A DNA stretch of 52,898 nucleotides from Bifidobacteriaceae bacterium (GTDB lineage Bacteria; Actinomycetota; Actinomycetes; Actinomycetales; WQXJ01), in NCBI GenBank assembly GCA_031268215.1, contig JAIRXP010000069.1, positions 1 through 52,898 of the forward strand, given 5' to 3'. Within the stretch, counting starts at the first letter, position 1. Each line of letters starts with the position of its first letter. The notes beneath the pieces are model-generated. The model was not told the origin of the DNA, did not search any database, and saw only the letters and a program-made list of their open reading frames with translations. The translations under genes and the position numbers were made by a program. Shown here one piece after another: positions 37,501 to 46,807 of this stretch.

Positions 37501-38345
37501 ATTTCCGGCAGCGGCTGGCGCGCTAACCGCGACCGGTTCTCCAGGTCACCAGCCAGGGCGGACAATATGGGGTGATTCAGCACAATAGCGTGGGCTTCCG
37601 CCAAATCCGCTGCTAGCACTTTGCCAGGGTGCTCAAACACACCCACGATCAGCTTGTTCTTGACCCGGAAGTCATCGAAGACAGCCTGGCCCATGGCGCT
37701 GATAGCGTCAAAGACCGGCGCGGGGTTGAACGAAGTTCCGGACAGCGCGTCCCGGGCCATCGCCTCTGGGTCCAGCGGAATCCCTAGTTCGGATAACACC
37801 CGCGTCAGCTCGGGGTTGATCGTCAAGGTGGGTTCCAACTCCAAGTCCATGCCGTGGTGCCCTTCAGCCAAGACCACCGGCCGAAGCATCACCGGCACGC
37901 GACGCGACATGGCGACGCCGGTTTGCGGGTCCGTCTGGGTCCACAAGGCGATTCCCAGGCCCAGATGCGTGGGCGGCAGGCCATAAGCCGCGGCGTGCTG
38001 GTCCGCTTTGGCCTTCAGTACCTCAGCCGCCAGGCAGGCCTTCCGGTACGCGTCTTTGTCTCTGATCAGCGACTGCAAGCCGGTAGTCCTCCCGGCGTAC
38101 AGCTGCGCGATCCCCGAGGGATGAGCCAAAGTAAGGTCCAGAACGGTGTTTCCGAGGGCCGCTATATCGACTTCAGCGCTGGTTCCGCCGAGTGAGCCAA
38201 GCTCCTCATCCCAGGCTGCGAGCACCTGCCCTAGCTGGGCTTCCCGCAGGTCGTTAGCCGTCACGGCGCGCGGTCCGGTAGCACCTGGATCCGGCGCGGC
38301 CAGTTGGCGCCGGCGACCGGTTAGAGCGAACAAGACAGGCCTCAC
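34581..38345 (-). CDS. DUF4011-type helicase-like protein with a C-terminal endonuclease-like domain
   Basis: A product of about 1254 residues. The N-terminal part resembles DUF4011 proteins (NTVLDLTLAHPSGIAQLYAGRTTGL). The middle has the remains of a superfamily 1 helicase. The place of the P-loop reads VDAPAGAPVAATVAAI, which lacks the GxGKS/T motif, while VIIDGADALT resembles Walker B. The last 110 residues (TEASLRSKIRFWPVILESAGWRVHFSWTA) look like a Vsr/PD-(D/E)xK endonuclease-like fold. Actinobacteria carry one such large protein of unknown function. The altered P-loop suggests weak or no ATP hydrolysis. The start is uncertain: GTG at 38345 and an upstream start at 38417 are both open, and neither has a strong ribosome site. 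It is divergent from the MoxR gene. Confidence 0.7.
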   Translation of the reverse strand: MRPVLFALTGRRRQLAAPDPGATGPRAVTANDLREAQLGQVLAAWDEELGSLGGTSAEVDIAALGNTVLDLTLAHPSGIAQLYAGRTTGLQSLIRDKDAYRKACLAAEVLKAKADQHAAAYGLPPTHLGLGIALWTQTDPQTGVAMSRRVPVMLRPVVLAEGHHGMDLELEPTLTINPELTRVLSELGIPLDPEAMARDALSGTSFNPAPVFDAISAMGQAVFDDFRVKNKLIVGVFEHPGKVLAADLAEAHAIVLNHPILSALAGDLENRSRLARQPLPEMVPFDRPPDHERGVGDLNVCQLHVLDVAAAGTSALVDAPAGAPVAATVAAIVADAVGSGRSVLYVSGVASAKQAVAKMLRAFGLGECLLDLEPSPDWRDKSLVHLVGGLQVAAPPVDAAAIGQIRTALAERSVQIASYLATLHGSLPELGVSPADALQALAQITEESPDTRTTCQLSRAAVTGLAGAARTEAKVALRRAVDLGMFKLTPEVTVWLGAKVFSRDKSVTLLAALDRLLGGSLERTQDHMRDVTGRTGLKESTSLALWGEQLQMLRGVREALDQFIPEIFERSPADMVAAFASPEWRTANNQGMSRRTRQRLRRQARDLVRPGLQVEDLHGALIQVENQREIWLSWSPSVPWPKLPVGMPQIEAEYGSVAADVAALDAALADGHKPLAEMEFSELAAFLDQLHADRESLDFLPELNYLTVSLFDAGLGPLVEDLLAREVGPELGATGPQADAMAEAAVREIDFAWWSSVLAQALEDNPSLSSMSGDTLTALVDSYRELDIAHTATKPLPIRAACVVQRDKAAEAYPAQLFKLSHLEPGMSLRQALSVAPDVGFAARPCFLAGPVMVPQAIPLTELGGPPIDLVIIDGADALTPAQAAAALARGKQALVIGDVTRATDLTLTGAARDFLPHVPLPCLANARDPRVTDLLEAQGYQALGPALPNQGHEPRVAWTHVSSNGQLASGAARVDRVDAASAEVEATVALVEAHLTRWPTETLAVFTATPEHAVRVRAALEHTAKAGNQALARALGHAGAEGLTVAAAQEAVGASRDAVIFAPGLAKSPRGAVMYEFGQLSGDPGAVALVDILLSGRRRLTVVSSLTSEELDDDRLKGSGPRLFKEVLATASHPKALALSGPQVSDALFADLARRVERRGTHVTANYGTEQGPWIKLAVRPDPGPAREVAAVLTDDEAFITEASLRSKIRFWPVILESAGWRVHFSWTAPVFMEPESEARRIAKLVFATYDHP

Positions 38346-38520
38346 CCACCCAAGATTAGGCAGTTCACAGCGCCGGCCGGGGGAGGCCAAGCGGCGGGGC
38401 CCACATTTCGCCACCAACCGACCTCACCTTGCCCGATGCCGCCCAGCCGTCTTCCCGCCCGTCGAACGGTTCCGTTGGCCACCGTCATACACTTTGATAG
38501 CGAGCGCACGAAGGAGAACC

Positions 38521-39645
38521 ATGGACCCGAAGCATCTTCCCCCCGCGCCGCCGGGTAGCGCCACGGCGCCACCGGCACCGGCCAACCCGGGGTTGGCGGC
38601 CTCTGGGTTGGCGACCCCGGCTTTGGGGCACCGGGCGGTGCCCGGCCATCCGGCCCATGCCCAAGCCCAGAGCCATGCGGAGCCGCTTGAGCCGGCTGAC
38701 GTAGCCGCTGGCGCTAAAGCCATCGCCGGCAACATCGGCCGCGTGATCGCCGGCAAGAGCCAAGCCATCGAACTGACCGTGACCATGTTCTTGGCCCACG
38801 GCCATGTGCTGATCGAGGATGTCCCTGGCGTGGGGAAAACAATGCTGGCCAAGGCCCTGGCGGCATCCATCGGGGCGACTGTCAAACGCATCCAATTCAC
38901 CCCGGATCTGCTGCCCTCGGACGTCACTGGATCGCCGATATTTAACCAGGCCACCCGCCAATTCGAGTTTGAACCAGGCCCGGTGTTCGCCAACATAGTC
39001 ATAGCCGATGAAATCAATCGCGCCAGCCCCCGCACCCAATCCGCCTTGCTTGAGTGCATGGAGGAGGGACAGGTCACCGTCGAGGGCTCGACTTATGCCC
39101 TGGACTCCCCATTTCACGTAGTGGCCACACAGAATCCAATCGACATGGAAGGCACCCACGCGCTGCTTGAAGCCCAGCGGGACCGGTTCATGGCCCGAAT
39201 ATCCATGGGCTACCCCGACGAAGAGGCCGAACACACCATGGTGCGGGACCGGGATTTGGGCGAGCCGCTCCGGGCGCTGCGCCCAGTGGCCTCATTGGGC
39301 GCAGTCAACCGCATGATTGACGCCTGCCGACACACTTATGTCGCCGATTCAGTCAGCCGCTATGCCGTAGCACTGACCCGTTCTACCCGCCGTAGCCCGG
39401 TCTTGGCTCTGGGCGCCTCTCCCCGCGCGGCCGTACACTTGCTGACCGCGGCCAAGGCGCTGGCGACTGTCAAAGGCAGGGGCTACGTTATCCCGGACGA
39501 CATCCAGGCGCTGGCCGGGCCGGTCCTGGCGCACCGGGTCATGCCGGTGACGCCGGTCCGCGGCTCCGGCGGGATGGCGCAGGCCGCCGCGATCATACGC
39601 GACTGCGTCGCCACTGTGCCGGTGCCAGTCGCCGCTGGCCGGTGA
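38521..39645 (+). CDS. MoxR-family AAA+ ATPase
   Basis: The 374-residue product has a Pro/Ala-rich N-terminal tail of about 55 residues, then a MoxR core with Walker A EDVPGVGKTMLAKALA, Walker B IVIADEINRASPRTQSALLE and sensor 1 HVVATQNPID. MoxR ATPases act as chaperones that mature partner proteins, here probably the DUF58 and transglutaminase proteins encoded directly downstream. I chose ATG 38521 because AAGGAG lies five or six bases upstream. The frame is open further back but has no ribosome site. The gene end overlaps the DUF58 start. Confidence 0.93.
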   Translation: MDPKHLPPAPPGSATAPPAPANPGLAASGLATPALGHRAVPGHPAHAQAQSHAEPLEPADVAAGAKAIAGNIGRVIAGKSQAIELTVTMFLAHGHVLIEDVPGVGKTMLAKALAASIGATVKRIQFTPDLLPSDVTGSPIFNQATRQFEFEPGPVFANIVIADEINRASPRTQSALLECMEEGQVTVEGSTYALDSPFHVVATQNPIDMEGTHALLEAQRDRFMARISMGYPDEEAEHTMVRDRDLGEPLRALRPVASLGAVNRMIDACRHTYVADSVSRYAVALTRSTRRSPVLALGASPRAAVHLLTAAKALATVKGRGYVIPDDIQALAGPVLAHRVMPVTPVRGSGGMAQAAAIIRDCVATVPVPVAAGR

Positions 39646-40859
39646 TGGCGCGCCCTCGCCGTCCGTGGCGTCTGAGAGGCACGGGCCGTGGGTTCTGCCT
39701 GGGCCTGGCCGGGGCGGCCTTCGCGGTGACCGCGGTGGTGTTTGGACGGGCAGATGCGCTGATGGCCGGCGTGACGTTGCTCAGTGCGGTGGTGGCGAGC
39801 TGGTTCTACGCCTACTTCGCCCGGCCGCCAGCGGCTCTTGAACGAACCATCGCGTCCGGCACCCGGACGCCTGGCGAGGTAGTTGAGGTGCGCCTGGTGC
39901 CGGTGCGGTCTACCGGCAAACCGCCGCCGGCGGACTGCGTGCAGGACTCCACGCCCTGGCGCGCTTTCTCAGCGGAAACGCAGCAAACGAACACTGCCGG
40001 ACAGTCTGGGGGTCCGTTATCCGACGGTCTCCTAAGCTACTGTTTCCGCGCTCCAGCTCGGGGCGCCTACTTGATAGGGCCTGCCCTGATCACGCTACCT
40101 GGACCATTGGATCTGGTCCGGGCCGTCTATTCGACAGCCCCGCCGGCCCGATTGTTGGTTGGGCCAGCCCTGGTGGATGTGGCCGTACCGCTTCCGGACA
40201 CCGAATCCGACTTGCCTCAAACCCGCTCCCAAGCGGGAGCCGAGCGGGTCACCGAACCAGCTGCGGTCCGGAGCTACCAGTCCGGCGACCCTCGTCGTCT
40301 AGTTCATTGGAAGGCCACCGCCCGGCGGGACCGACTGATGGTCCGTGAAGTGGTGCTCAGGGGCCTGCCTGAAACGTGGGTGCTGGCGGACAACCTCGCA
40401 TCCAGTGGTAGCCACGCTGAAATGGCTCTGTCCATCAGCGCATCCGTGAGCCTGCGCCTGCTCCGGACTGGTCACACCGTTAACCTGGTCTGGCTGGCTA
40501 GGCGTCAAGACGGGGACGGCGGGGGCGTGATCGGCGAGAGCAGCCAAGCCCGGTTTGAACCCGCGGGAGGACCGGCACGGCTGTTGGAAACCTTCGCCCA
40601 GATCCAGCTGACGCCTACCGGCGGGACGCCGGACGAACAGCTCAGCCAGCGGATACTGGCCCAGATTAGCCCACAGGGCGCTGTCGCGCCGGTTTATGGC
40701 GCCCTGGCCAGTGCGGACGGCCAAATCATGACGGAATTGGGGCACTTGGCCCCGGTCGCCACGCCCGGACGGTTATGGCTGACCGGGCCCGGCGACCTGG
40801 CCAGCGGGGCGAGCGCGGCCTTGCGCCGCCAGGGCTGGCAGGTTTCGGTGGGGGCATGA
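39642..40859 (+). CDS. DUF58-domain membrane protein
   Basis: The 405-residue product has two N-terminal hydrophobic helices (about residues 15-35 and 40-60), a beta-rich middle part, and the DUF58 signature VRSYQSGDPRRLVHWKATARRDRLMVREV at about residues 205-235, followed by a von Willebrand A-like fold. Proteins of this type are partners of MoxR ATPases. The start is GTG 39642 or the ATG directly after it (39645). The stop overlaps the ATG of the transglutaminase gene (ATGA at 40856-40859). The three-gene order MoxR, DUF58, transglutaminase is widely conserved in actinobacteria. The exact cellular role is unknown, probably cell-envelope related. Confidence 0.9.
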   Translation: MMARPRRPWRLRGTGRGFCLGLAGAAFAVTAVVFGRADALMAGVTLLSAVVASWFYAYFARPPAALERTIASGTRTPGEVVEVRLVPVRSTGKPPPADCVQDSTPWRAFSAETQQTNTAGQSGGPLSDGLLSYCFRAPARGAYLIGPALITLPGPLDLVRAVYSTAPPARLLVGPALVDVAVPLPDTESDLPQTRSQAGAERVTEPAAVRSYQSGDPRRLVHWKATARRDRLMVREVVLRGLPETWVLADNLASSGSHAEMALSISASVSLRLLRTGHTVNLVWLARRQDGDGGGVIGESSQARFEPAGGPARLLETFAQIQLTPTGGTPDEQLSQRILAQISPQGAVAPVYGALASADGQIMTELGHLAPVATPGRLWLTGPGDLASGASAALRRQGWQVSVGA

Positions 40860-43126
40860 CACGCGTCCGCCCAACGGTTCTGGCCGCCACGGTAATCCTC
40901 TTCTTCTCCCTGGTGGTGCCGGTGGCACAGCTCTTTCAAGGCTCCGCCTGGGTTGGCTGGTATGGCGCCTTTGGACTGATCGTTTTCGCGGCCGGTTTGA
41001 TTGGGCGGAACAGCGGCCTGAGCAACGCCCTAGTTGGGGTGGTCGCGGCCGCTTTGGTGCCCCCGGCCTTGATCGCCGCCTTCGCGGCGGATGTCGCTTG
41101 GCTTTGGATCATTCCCAATTCCGAGGTCTGGGGCCGGTTCGTTGACCTAAGCGCTGACCTGCTCCGGGCGATCGAACTGGAGGCTAGCCCACTGACAGCC
41201 GGGCCCTGGATTTCCGCCTTCGCGGCCGTCTTGGGCGCCGTGCTGGCCTGGGTGTTCGATTGGTATGTCTTCACGGTCAAGGCCCCGGCCGCTACCGGGC
41301 TGTTCGCTGGGCTAGTGGCGGTAGTGGCGGTGGCGTTCGTCCGCCCCGGCCTGCCACTCACCGCGTTCGCTCCGATGGCGTTGGCCTATCTGGCGCTGCT
41401 GGCTGTGACCGGCGATCCGCCCCGGCCACGTCTGGCCGCGTCAGCGGTGGTGGCGGGCGCGGCCGCCCTGGGATTGGTGGCGGGACTGACAACGCCGGGG
41501 CTCGGAACTGGTGGGTTCATCGAGGGAACCAACCGTAAGCCGGCGCCCGTGGGTGGCCGCAGTCCCTTGGTCGACCTGGGTAAGAACTTGCGCACTAACC
41601 CTTCCACTGAAGCCCTCCGCTACACATCAGATGTTGGGCCGCTGTATATGCGTCTGACCACTCTGGGTGAATTCGACGGCACCACCTGGACCCACAGGCC
41701 CGGCCGCCAGGTCGCCTACCGGACCGGACAGGACGAGTTCGCTCCGTTACCAGGAACGGGTACCGGTACTGCCGGTAAACGCGCGACCGTCAGCGTTGAA
41801 ATCACCGGCCTTGACTCGGAATGGCTGCCAGTGCCCTATCAGCCGGTCGGGTTGAGCGGCGGCAGCGGGACCTTGCGGGTCGATCAGGATGACTTGACTA
41901 TCGCCGTTGGCTCTGGCCAGACACAAGGCCGGTCTTACCAAGTCTCCGCCTGGTTGGCGGACCCGGACTCGGCCCAGGCCCGCCAATCGGCGGTGGCCAC
42001 CTTGAGTGATGAGGAGGTGGGGCCCTTTCAGACCTACACCTGGCTGCCGGATGATCTCCCTGAGATCATTGGCGAAACCGCTCGCGAGGTGGCCTGGCCG
42101 GACGGGCCGGACTCGCCGGGCCCGTTGGACCAAGCGCTCGCTCTGGAAAGGTTCTTCCACGAATCGGGATTCACCTATTCCCTTTCTACCCCTGTCCGCG
42201 AGGGTTACGACGGTGATTCAGGGGAAGTGGTGGCCAAGTTCTTGGAAGTCAAGGCCGGCTACTGCGCCCATTTCGCGGTGGCCATGACGTTGATGGCCCG
42301 CGAGTTGGGTATTCCCGCCCGGGTGGCGGTTGGGTACTTGCCAGGCAATTCCGTCGGCAACACCGGCCAGACCGCCGAATACTCCGTGGCGGCAGACCGC
42401 CTGCACGCCTGGCCTGAACTCTATATCCGTGGTTCCGGGTGGGTCGGATTCGAACCGACGGTTTCACGGGGATCACCTTCCACTTTCGGATCAGCCACAC
42501 CTGAGCCGCCGGCCCCGTCTTCAAGGGCGCCCAGTCCTTCCGCTTCGCGGCCGCCTTCCGCCTCTCCTTCGACTTCCGCCGCTGCCTCACCGAGTGCCGC
42601 ACCCCGGCCGCCGGACCGGCCGAATGACCCCAACGACGGCCTGGTCTGGTGGGTATGGTGTCTCGCAGTCTTCGCGGCTTTGGCCGCGTGCGCCGCCGCA
42701 CCCGGCCTGGTGCGGACAGTGGTCAGGCAACGGCGGTTGTCCTTGGGATTGGCGGCGGCCTGGTCCGAGGTCGCGGCGACCGCCGTCGATCTGGGACTTG
42801 ACCAACCGCTGTGGCGAACACCGGCCGCCATGGCCGCTGCCTTGGTGAACCAGCTCGATTCGGCCGGTCAAGCGGAAGCGGCACGAGCGCTGGAGCGGTT
42901 GGAGGCGGCCGTCGAGGTGGCGGCCTACGCGCCCCCAACGGCACCCAATGATGCCGCCCAAGACGGTCCCAGCCAAGCGAGAACCGCCCTGCGAGGGCTA
43001 CGCCTGTCTCAGCCATGGCGGATCCGGCTGGTCGCTTGGTGGGCCCCACGGTCGATGCGCCCCATGCGGAGCAGCGCTGTTGCCGCCGGCTCCGCCCGGC
43101 GACGCACCAGCAACGGGGGACGTTAG
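40856..43126 (+). CDS. Transglutaminase-like membrane protein (DUF3488/TgpA-type)
   Basis: The 756-residue product has about six N-terminal membrane helices (residues 1-225), an extracellular transglutaminase-like domain and a further helix at about 595-615 before a cytoplasmic tail. The catalytic Cys lies in VKAGYCAHFAVAMTLMARELGIPARVAVGYLPG and the His in AADRLHAWPELYI; the Asp/Glu lies in GWVGFEPT. A Pro/Ser-rich linker follows the enzyme domain. It would act on protein or peptide substrates outside the membrane. ATG 40856 overlaps the DUF58 stop. Its last four bases overlap the end of the convergent ABC permease gene. Confidence 0.9.
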   Translation: MTRVRPTVLAATVILFFSLVVPVAQLFQGSAWVGWYGAFGLIVFAAGLIGRNSGLSNALVGVVAAALVPPALIAAFAADVAWLWIIPNSEVWGRFVDLSADLLRAIELEASPLTAGPWISAFAAVLGAVLAWVFDWYVFTVKAPAATGLFAGLVAVVAVAFVRPGLPLTAFAPMALAYLALLAVTGDPPRPRLAASAVVAGAAALGLVAGLTTPGLGTGGFIEGTNRKPAPVGGRSPLVDLGKNLRTNPSTEALRYTSDVGPLYMRLTTLGEFDGTTWTHRPGRQVAYRTGQDEFAPLPGTGTGTAGKRATVSVEITGLDSEWLPVPYQPVGLSGGSGTLRVDQDDLTIAVGSGQTQGRSYQVSAWLADPDSAQARQSAVATLSDEEVGPFQTYTWLPDDLPEIIGETAREVAWPDGPDSPGPLDQALALERFFHESGFTYSLSTPVREGYDGDSGEVVAKFLEVKAGYCAHFAVAMTLMARELGIPARVAVGYLPGNSVGNTGQTAEYSVAADRLHAWPELYIRGSGWVGFEPTVSRGSPSTFGSATPEPPAPSSRAPSPSASRPPSASPSTSAAASPSAAPRPPDRPNDPNDGLVWWVWCLAVFAALAACAAAPGLVRTVVRQRRLSLGLAAAWSEVAATAVDLGLDQPLWRTPAAMAAALVNQLDSAGQAEAARALERLEAAVEVAAYAPPTAPNDAAQDGPSQARTALRGLRLSQPWRIRLVAWWAPRSMRPMRSSAVAAGSARRRTSNGGR

Positions 43127-43845
43127 GGCACCGCTTTGCGGATGGACCAGTACGACCCCAGCGACAGCAGTCCGGCGGCCACCAGCATGCCAGCTCCGGC
43201 CGTCGCCGGAGTCAACGTCATAACCCATTCGCCCACCGCCGGCCACCATTCGCGCCAGGTGACCAACGCGACGAACGCGACCAGAGCCATGGTCCAGCCG
43301 GTCAGTTCGATGACCAGCCTGAGCGCGCCGCCGCGTTTGAAGACCGTGGTGCAACAGAAACCGCCCATGAACAGCATCAGGCACAGACCAGTCAGGAAAA
43401 GCCATTGTTCCCACCAGGCGAACCCGCTGAACCAGTTCATCAGGCCGAAGTAGTGGAAGCCAATCCCAAAGCCGCCTGTCAATTCTTCGAAGGCCCGGCC
43501 AAGGCTGAACAAGGTGGCCAGAGAACTGGCGAAGACCGCCGCCAAAGCGGTGGTGCCGTTGATGTATTCACGCCGAGTCAACGACATGGCCATGGCGAAT
43601 GGATAGGTGTACATCATGGCCTGGATGCCCACAGTGACGCCGTAATAGAACGGGATGAACTGGAAGCCACCCAGACCATAGAGCTGGCTCGGCGCCTCAT
43701 CTTCCAGACCCAGAATTAGTACTCCATACAAGGTGACCGAGAGGAAAAAAGTCGCCAGAACCACGACCGAGGGCACATAAATGTAGGTCGCCTTATTGGC
43801 CAGATGCAGCCGGATGACCTTCAGTACTCGCGGTTGCCCACTCAT
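43123..43845 (-). CDS. ABC-2-like membrane permease subunit
   Basis: The 240-residue product has six hydrophobic helices and no soluble domain. It is the partner of the ATPase encoded just upstream, whose stop overlaps this start by four bases (43842-43845). This type of small exporter pair is often found with GntR regulators or drug and peptide efflux in Gram-positives; neither context is seen here. The motif MSLTRREYINGTTALAAVFASSLAT, in the loop after helix 2, is seen in this permease family. Substrate unknown. Confidence 0.75.
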   Translation of the reverse strand: MSGQPRVLKVIRLHLANKATYIYVPSVVVLATFFLSVTLYGVLILGLEDEAPSQLYGLGGFQFIPFYYGVTVGIQAMMYTYPFAMAMSLTRREYINGTTALAAVFASSLATLFSLGRAFEELTGGFGIGFHYFGLMNWFSGFAWWEQWLFLTGLCLMLFMGGFCCTTVFKRGGALRLVIELTGWTMALVAFVALVTWREWWPAVGEWVMTLTPATAGAGMLVAAGLLSLGSYWSIRKAVP

Positions 43846-44900
43846 CGTTCGCCGCCTTCCTGGTCGCCGGCGGTTGGCTCTTCCGCGGCGGGTGCTTCCT
43901 CAACCAAGGCTTCTGCCGTGGGAGGTTCCTCCGCCTGAATGCATTTGGCGGGCGGCTGCTCCTCGGCGGGTGGTGGTGGTGGTGGTGGGGCCGGCCGCCC
44001 AAACGTCACGCCCAACGCGGCCGGCGGCGCGGCCGCCCTGGTCAGGTGAATCACCAGTTGTTGCAGCGACACGGCCTCAGCGGTCAGGGCGGCGGCGGCC
44101 AGCTCGGCTCGGTCCGCTGGCGTCAGCGGGCCCATCACCGTCAGGGCCAAATAGGGTCCCATGGCTTCCCGCGCGATCACCTGGCGGCCTCGAGCGAATT
44201 CCTCAACGGCGCTGGCCGGGCCAATCACACGGGCAGCCCGGTCCAGCAAGCCAGTCCGGTCTTGGTCGATCAAGACCTTGGCGTGGTCCAGCACCACCAC
44301 GTTGGCGACCAGCGGCGCGACCTCATCAATCAGGTGACTGGATAGAACAATTGTTCTAGGGTCACGCGTATAACTGGCAGCCAGGGCATCATAGAAGACC
44401 TGCCGGGCCATCGCGTCCAGGCCCAGATAGGGTTCATCAAAGAAGGTTATGTCAGCCCGAGCGGCCAGGCCAATGGTCACGCCAACGGCCGAGTTCTGGC
44501 CGCGCGACATGCGCCGGACCCGGTGGTTCAGCGGGATGGACAGAGCGGCGATCAGGTCTTTGGCCAGCGCCTCATCCCAGCGCGGATAAAACATGCGGGC
44601 AATCTTGAAGGCGTCGCGGGCCCGCACGTCATTGGGGTAATTCTGGCCTTCCCGAATGAAACACATCTTCTGGAGCACGGCGGCGTGCTCGTAGGGGCGC
44701 CGTCCGTAGATCAGCGCCTGGCCAGATGTGGCCAGTAGTTGAGCCGTGGCGATAGCCATCAAAGTGGTCTTGCCTGCGCCGTTATGGCCAAACAGCCCGT
44801 GGATCTGGCCGTCCTCCAACTCAAGTGACACATTGTCCAGGGCTACCGTCTTGCGGTAACGCTTAACTAGATCATGTGCAGCTACCGCGGGGGGCGTCAT
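43842..44900 (-). CDS. ABC transporter ATP-binding protein with a Pro/Glu-rich C-terminal tail
   Basis: The 352-residue product has Walker [12 protein letters not shown], a signature motif that reads [13 protein letters not shown] (normally LSGGQ), Walker [14 protein letters not shown] and the switch His in [11 protein letters not shown]. The last 70 residues are a Pro-then-Glu/Ala-rich tail, starting with seven consecutive prolines coded by a GGT/GGC-type run near 43972-43996. This tail is unusual in an ABC ATPase and varies easily by slippage. ATG 44900 overlaps the ilvD stop (ATGA), so the ilvD, ATPase and permease genes form one transcript. The frame is open upstream to 45263 but only as an ilvD shadow. 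Confidence 0.88.
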   Translation of the reverse strand: MTPPAVAAHDLVKRYRKTVALDNVSLELEDGQIHGLFGHNGAGKTTLMAIATAQLLATSGQALIYGRRPYEHAAVLQKMCFIREGQNYPNDVRARDAFKIARMFYPRWDEALAKDLIAALSIPLNHRVRRMSRGQNSAVGVTIGLAARADITFFDEPYLGLDAMARQVFYDALAASYTRDPRTIVLSSHLIDEVAPLVANVVVLDHAKVLIDQDRTGLLDRAARVIGPASAVEEFARGRQVIAREAMGPYLALTVMGPLTPADRAELAAAALTAEAVSLQQLVIHLTRAAAPPAALGVTFGRPAPPPPPPPAEEQPPAKCIQAEEPPTAEALVEEAPAAEEPTAGDQEGGER

Positions 44901-46789
44901 CGGGCATCTCCCAATAGTCCGTTCTCGGCTCTTTCGGCAGGCGACAGCAGGCGGCCCAGATCGCGAACAGCGCCCTTGTCGGCCGAAGTCGCCAGGGCAG
45001 CGTAAACCCGCAATGCTTGGGATATTGGCCGATGCCGATTGACCGGCCGGTAGCCCCTGGCCTCTGCCAGCGCGTCTCGGCGGGCAGCCAGTTCCTCGGC
45101 CCCTACATCCAAGGTCAGTCGCCGCGCCGGGATATCGATCACGATCCGGTCCCCATCCTCCACCAAGGCGATCAACCCCCCGCCGGCAGCTTCTGGTGAC
45201 ACGTGGCCAATCGATAGCCCTGAGGTTCCGCCGGAGAACCGGCCATCCGTGATCAGCGCGCATTCCTTACCCAGACCGCGTCCCTTCAAGAAGGAAGTCG
45301 GGTAGAGCATCTCCTGCATTCCCGGCCCGCCGGAGGGTCCCTCATAGCGGATCACAACTACATCGCCAGACTTGACACGATCCCCAAGAATCCCGGCGAC
45401 GGCATCGTCCTGGGATTCGAAAACTACGGCCCGCCCCTCGAAATGCCAAATTGACCGGTCAACTCCGGCGGTCTTGACGACCGCCCCATCCGGGGCCAAA
45501 TTGCCTCGCAAGACCGCCAAGCCACCATCCGCCGTGAAGGCATGGGCAGCGTCGCGGATGATCCCGCCGGCCGCGTCAAGATCTAGTTCCGGATACCGCT
45601 CCGACTGGGTGAACGCGGCCGGCGAGTAGCGGTCGCCCGGAGCGGCGCGGAACATGGTTTCCGCTTCGGCCAGGGCCCGGCCAGAGCGCACATCCCATAA
45701 GCCCATCCAAGTATCCACGTCGGGCGAGTGAATGGTGTTCACATCGGTACGTAAGAGCCCGGCCCGCGCCAGCTCGCCCAGGATGGCGGGAATCCCGCCG
45801 GCCCGGTGGACATCCTGGATCAGAGCCGTCCCATTGGGCGCCACTTTGCAAATGCAAGGCACCCGGTGGCTGAGTTCTTCAATGTTGTGGAGGGTGAAAT
45901 CCACCCCAGCCTCGCGGGCTATCGCCAAGACGTGCAGAATCGTGTTAGTCGATCCGCCCATGGCGATGTCCAGGGTCACGGCGTTTTCAAAGGCCGGCAA
46001 TGTCGCGATGGACCGGGGCAGGACCGAATCGTCATCATTCAAGTAGTAGCGGTGGGTCAGCTCAACGACCAATGCTCCGGCCCGCCGGAACATCTCCTCC
46101 CGGTCCGTGTGCGTGGCCAACAGCGTCCCATTGCCAGGCAAGGCCAGCCCAATGGCCTCCGCCAAACAGTTCATTGAGTTGGCAGTGAACATCCCTGAGC
46201 ACGATCCGCAAGTGGGGCAGGCGCCCTCTTCGATCGCTGCCAAGTCCGCCTCAGACACGTCCGGATTAGCCGATTCCGCGATGGCTGAGATCAGGTCCAA
46301 TCGCGACCGTTCGCCTCCCCCCGGCAGAATGGCCCGCCCGCCTTCCATCGGGCCGCCAGAAACAAAAACCGCCGGAATGTTCAGGCGCATGGCCGCCATC
46401 ATCATTCCGGGAGTGATCTTGTCGCAATTCGAGATGCAGATCAGCGCATCCGCCCGGTGAGCATTGACCATGTATTCAACGCTGTCCGCGATCAGGTCAC
46501 GGCTGGGGAGGGAATAGAGCATCCCATCATGACCCATGGCTATGCCGTCATCAACGGCGATCGTGTTGAACTCCCGTGCTATGCCGCCAGCCTGGCCAAT
46601 CGCTTCCGAAACGATCCGCCCAACAGGTGCCAAATGAGTATGACCCGGCACGAATTCAGTGAACGAGTTGGCGACGGCGATGATCGGCTTGCCGAAGTCC
46701 TCCCGCGCCACACCAGCGGCCCGCAGCAGAGCCCGGGCGCCCGCCATGTTGCGACCCGTCATGAGAACATCAGAGCGAAATTTCGGCAT
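44897..46789 (-). CDS. ilvD: Dihydroxy-acid dehydratase
   Basis: The 630-residue product has the IlvD/Edd signatures: [22 protein letters not shown] (about residues 117-138) and [20 protein letters not shown] (about 188-207). These contain the Fe-S cysteines and the active-site region. The C-terminal [19 protein letters not shown] is also present. It converts 2,3-dihydroxy-isovalerate and -methylvalerate into the 2-oxo acids of the valine and isoleucine pathways. The ATG is only 18 bases from the divergent hydroxyacid dehydrogenase start, so the promoters must overlap the neighbouring genes. It leads an apparent transcript with the ABC transporter genes, which is not a usual partner. Confidence 0.96.
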   Translation of the reverse strand: MPKFRSDVLMTGRNMAGARALLRAAGVAREDFGKPIIAVANSFTEFVPGHTHLAPVGRIVSEAIGQAGGIAREFNTIAVDDGIAMGHDGMLYSLPSRDLIADSVEYMVNAHRADALICISNCDKITPGMMMAAMRLNIPAVFVSGGPMEGGRAILPGGGERSRLDLISAIAESANPDVSEADLAAIEEGACPTCGSCSGMFTANSMNCLAEAIGLALPGNGTLLATHTDREEMFRRAGALVVELTHRYYLNDDDSVLPRSIATLPAFENAVTLDIAMGGSTNTILHVLAIAREAGVDFTLHNIEELSHRVPCICKVAPNGTALIQDVHRAGGIPAILGELARAGLLRTDVNTIHSPDVDTWMGLWDVRSGRALAEAETMFRAAPGDRYSPAAFTQSERYPELDLDAAGGIIRDAAHAFTADGGLAVLRGNLAPDGAVVKTAGVDRSIWHFEGRAVVFESQDDAVAGILGDRVKSGDVVVIRYEGPSGGPGMQEMLYPTSFLKGRGLGKECALITDGRFSGGTSGLSIGHVSPEAAGGGLIALVEDGDRIVIDIPARRLTLDVGAEELAARRDALAEARGYRPVNRHRPISQALRVYAALATSADKGAVRDLGRLLSPAERAENGLLGDAR

Positions 46790-46807
46790 GTGGCCTAGCG
46801 TAGCCGT

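Noticed and set aside
43842..45263. N-terminal extension of the ABC ATPase by about 120 codons
   Set aside because: That part lies over ilvD in a different frame and has no similarity to ABC proteins; the ATGA at 44897-44900 gives the normal start.
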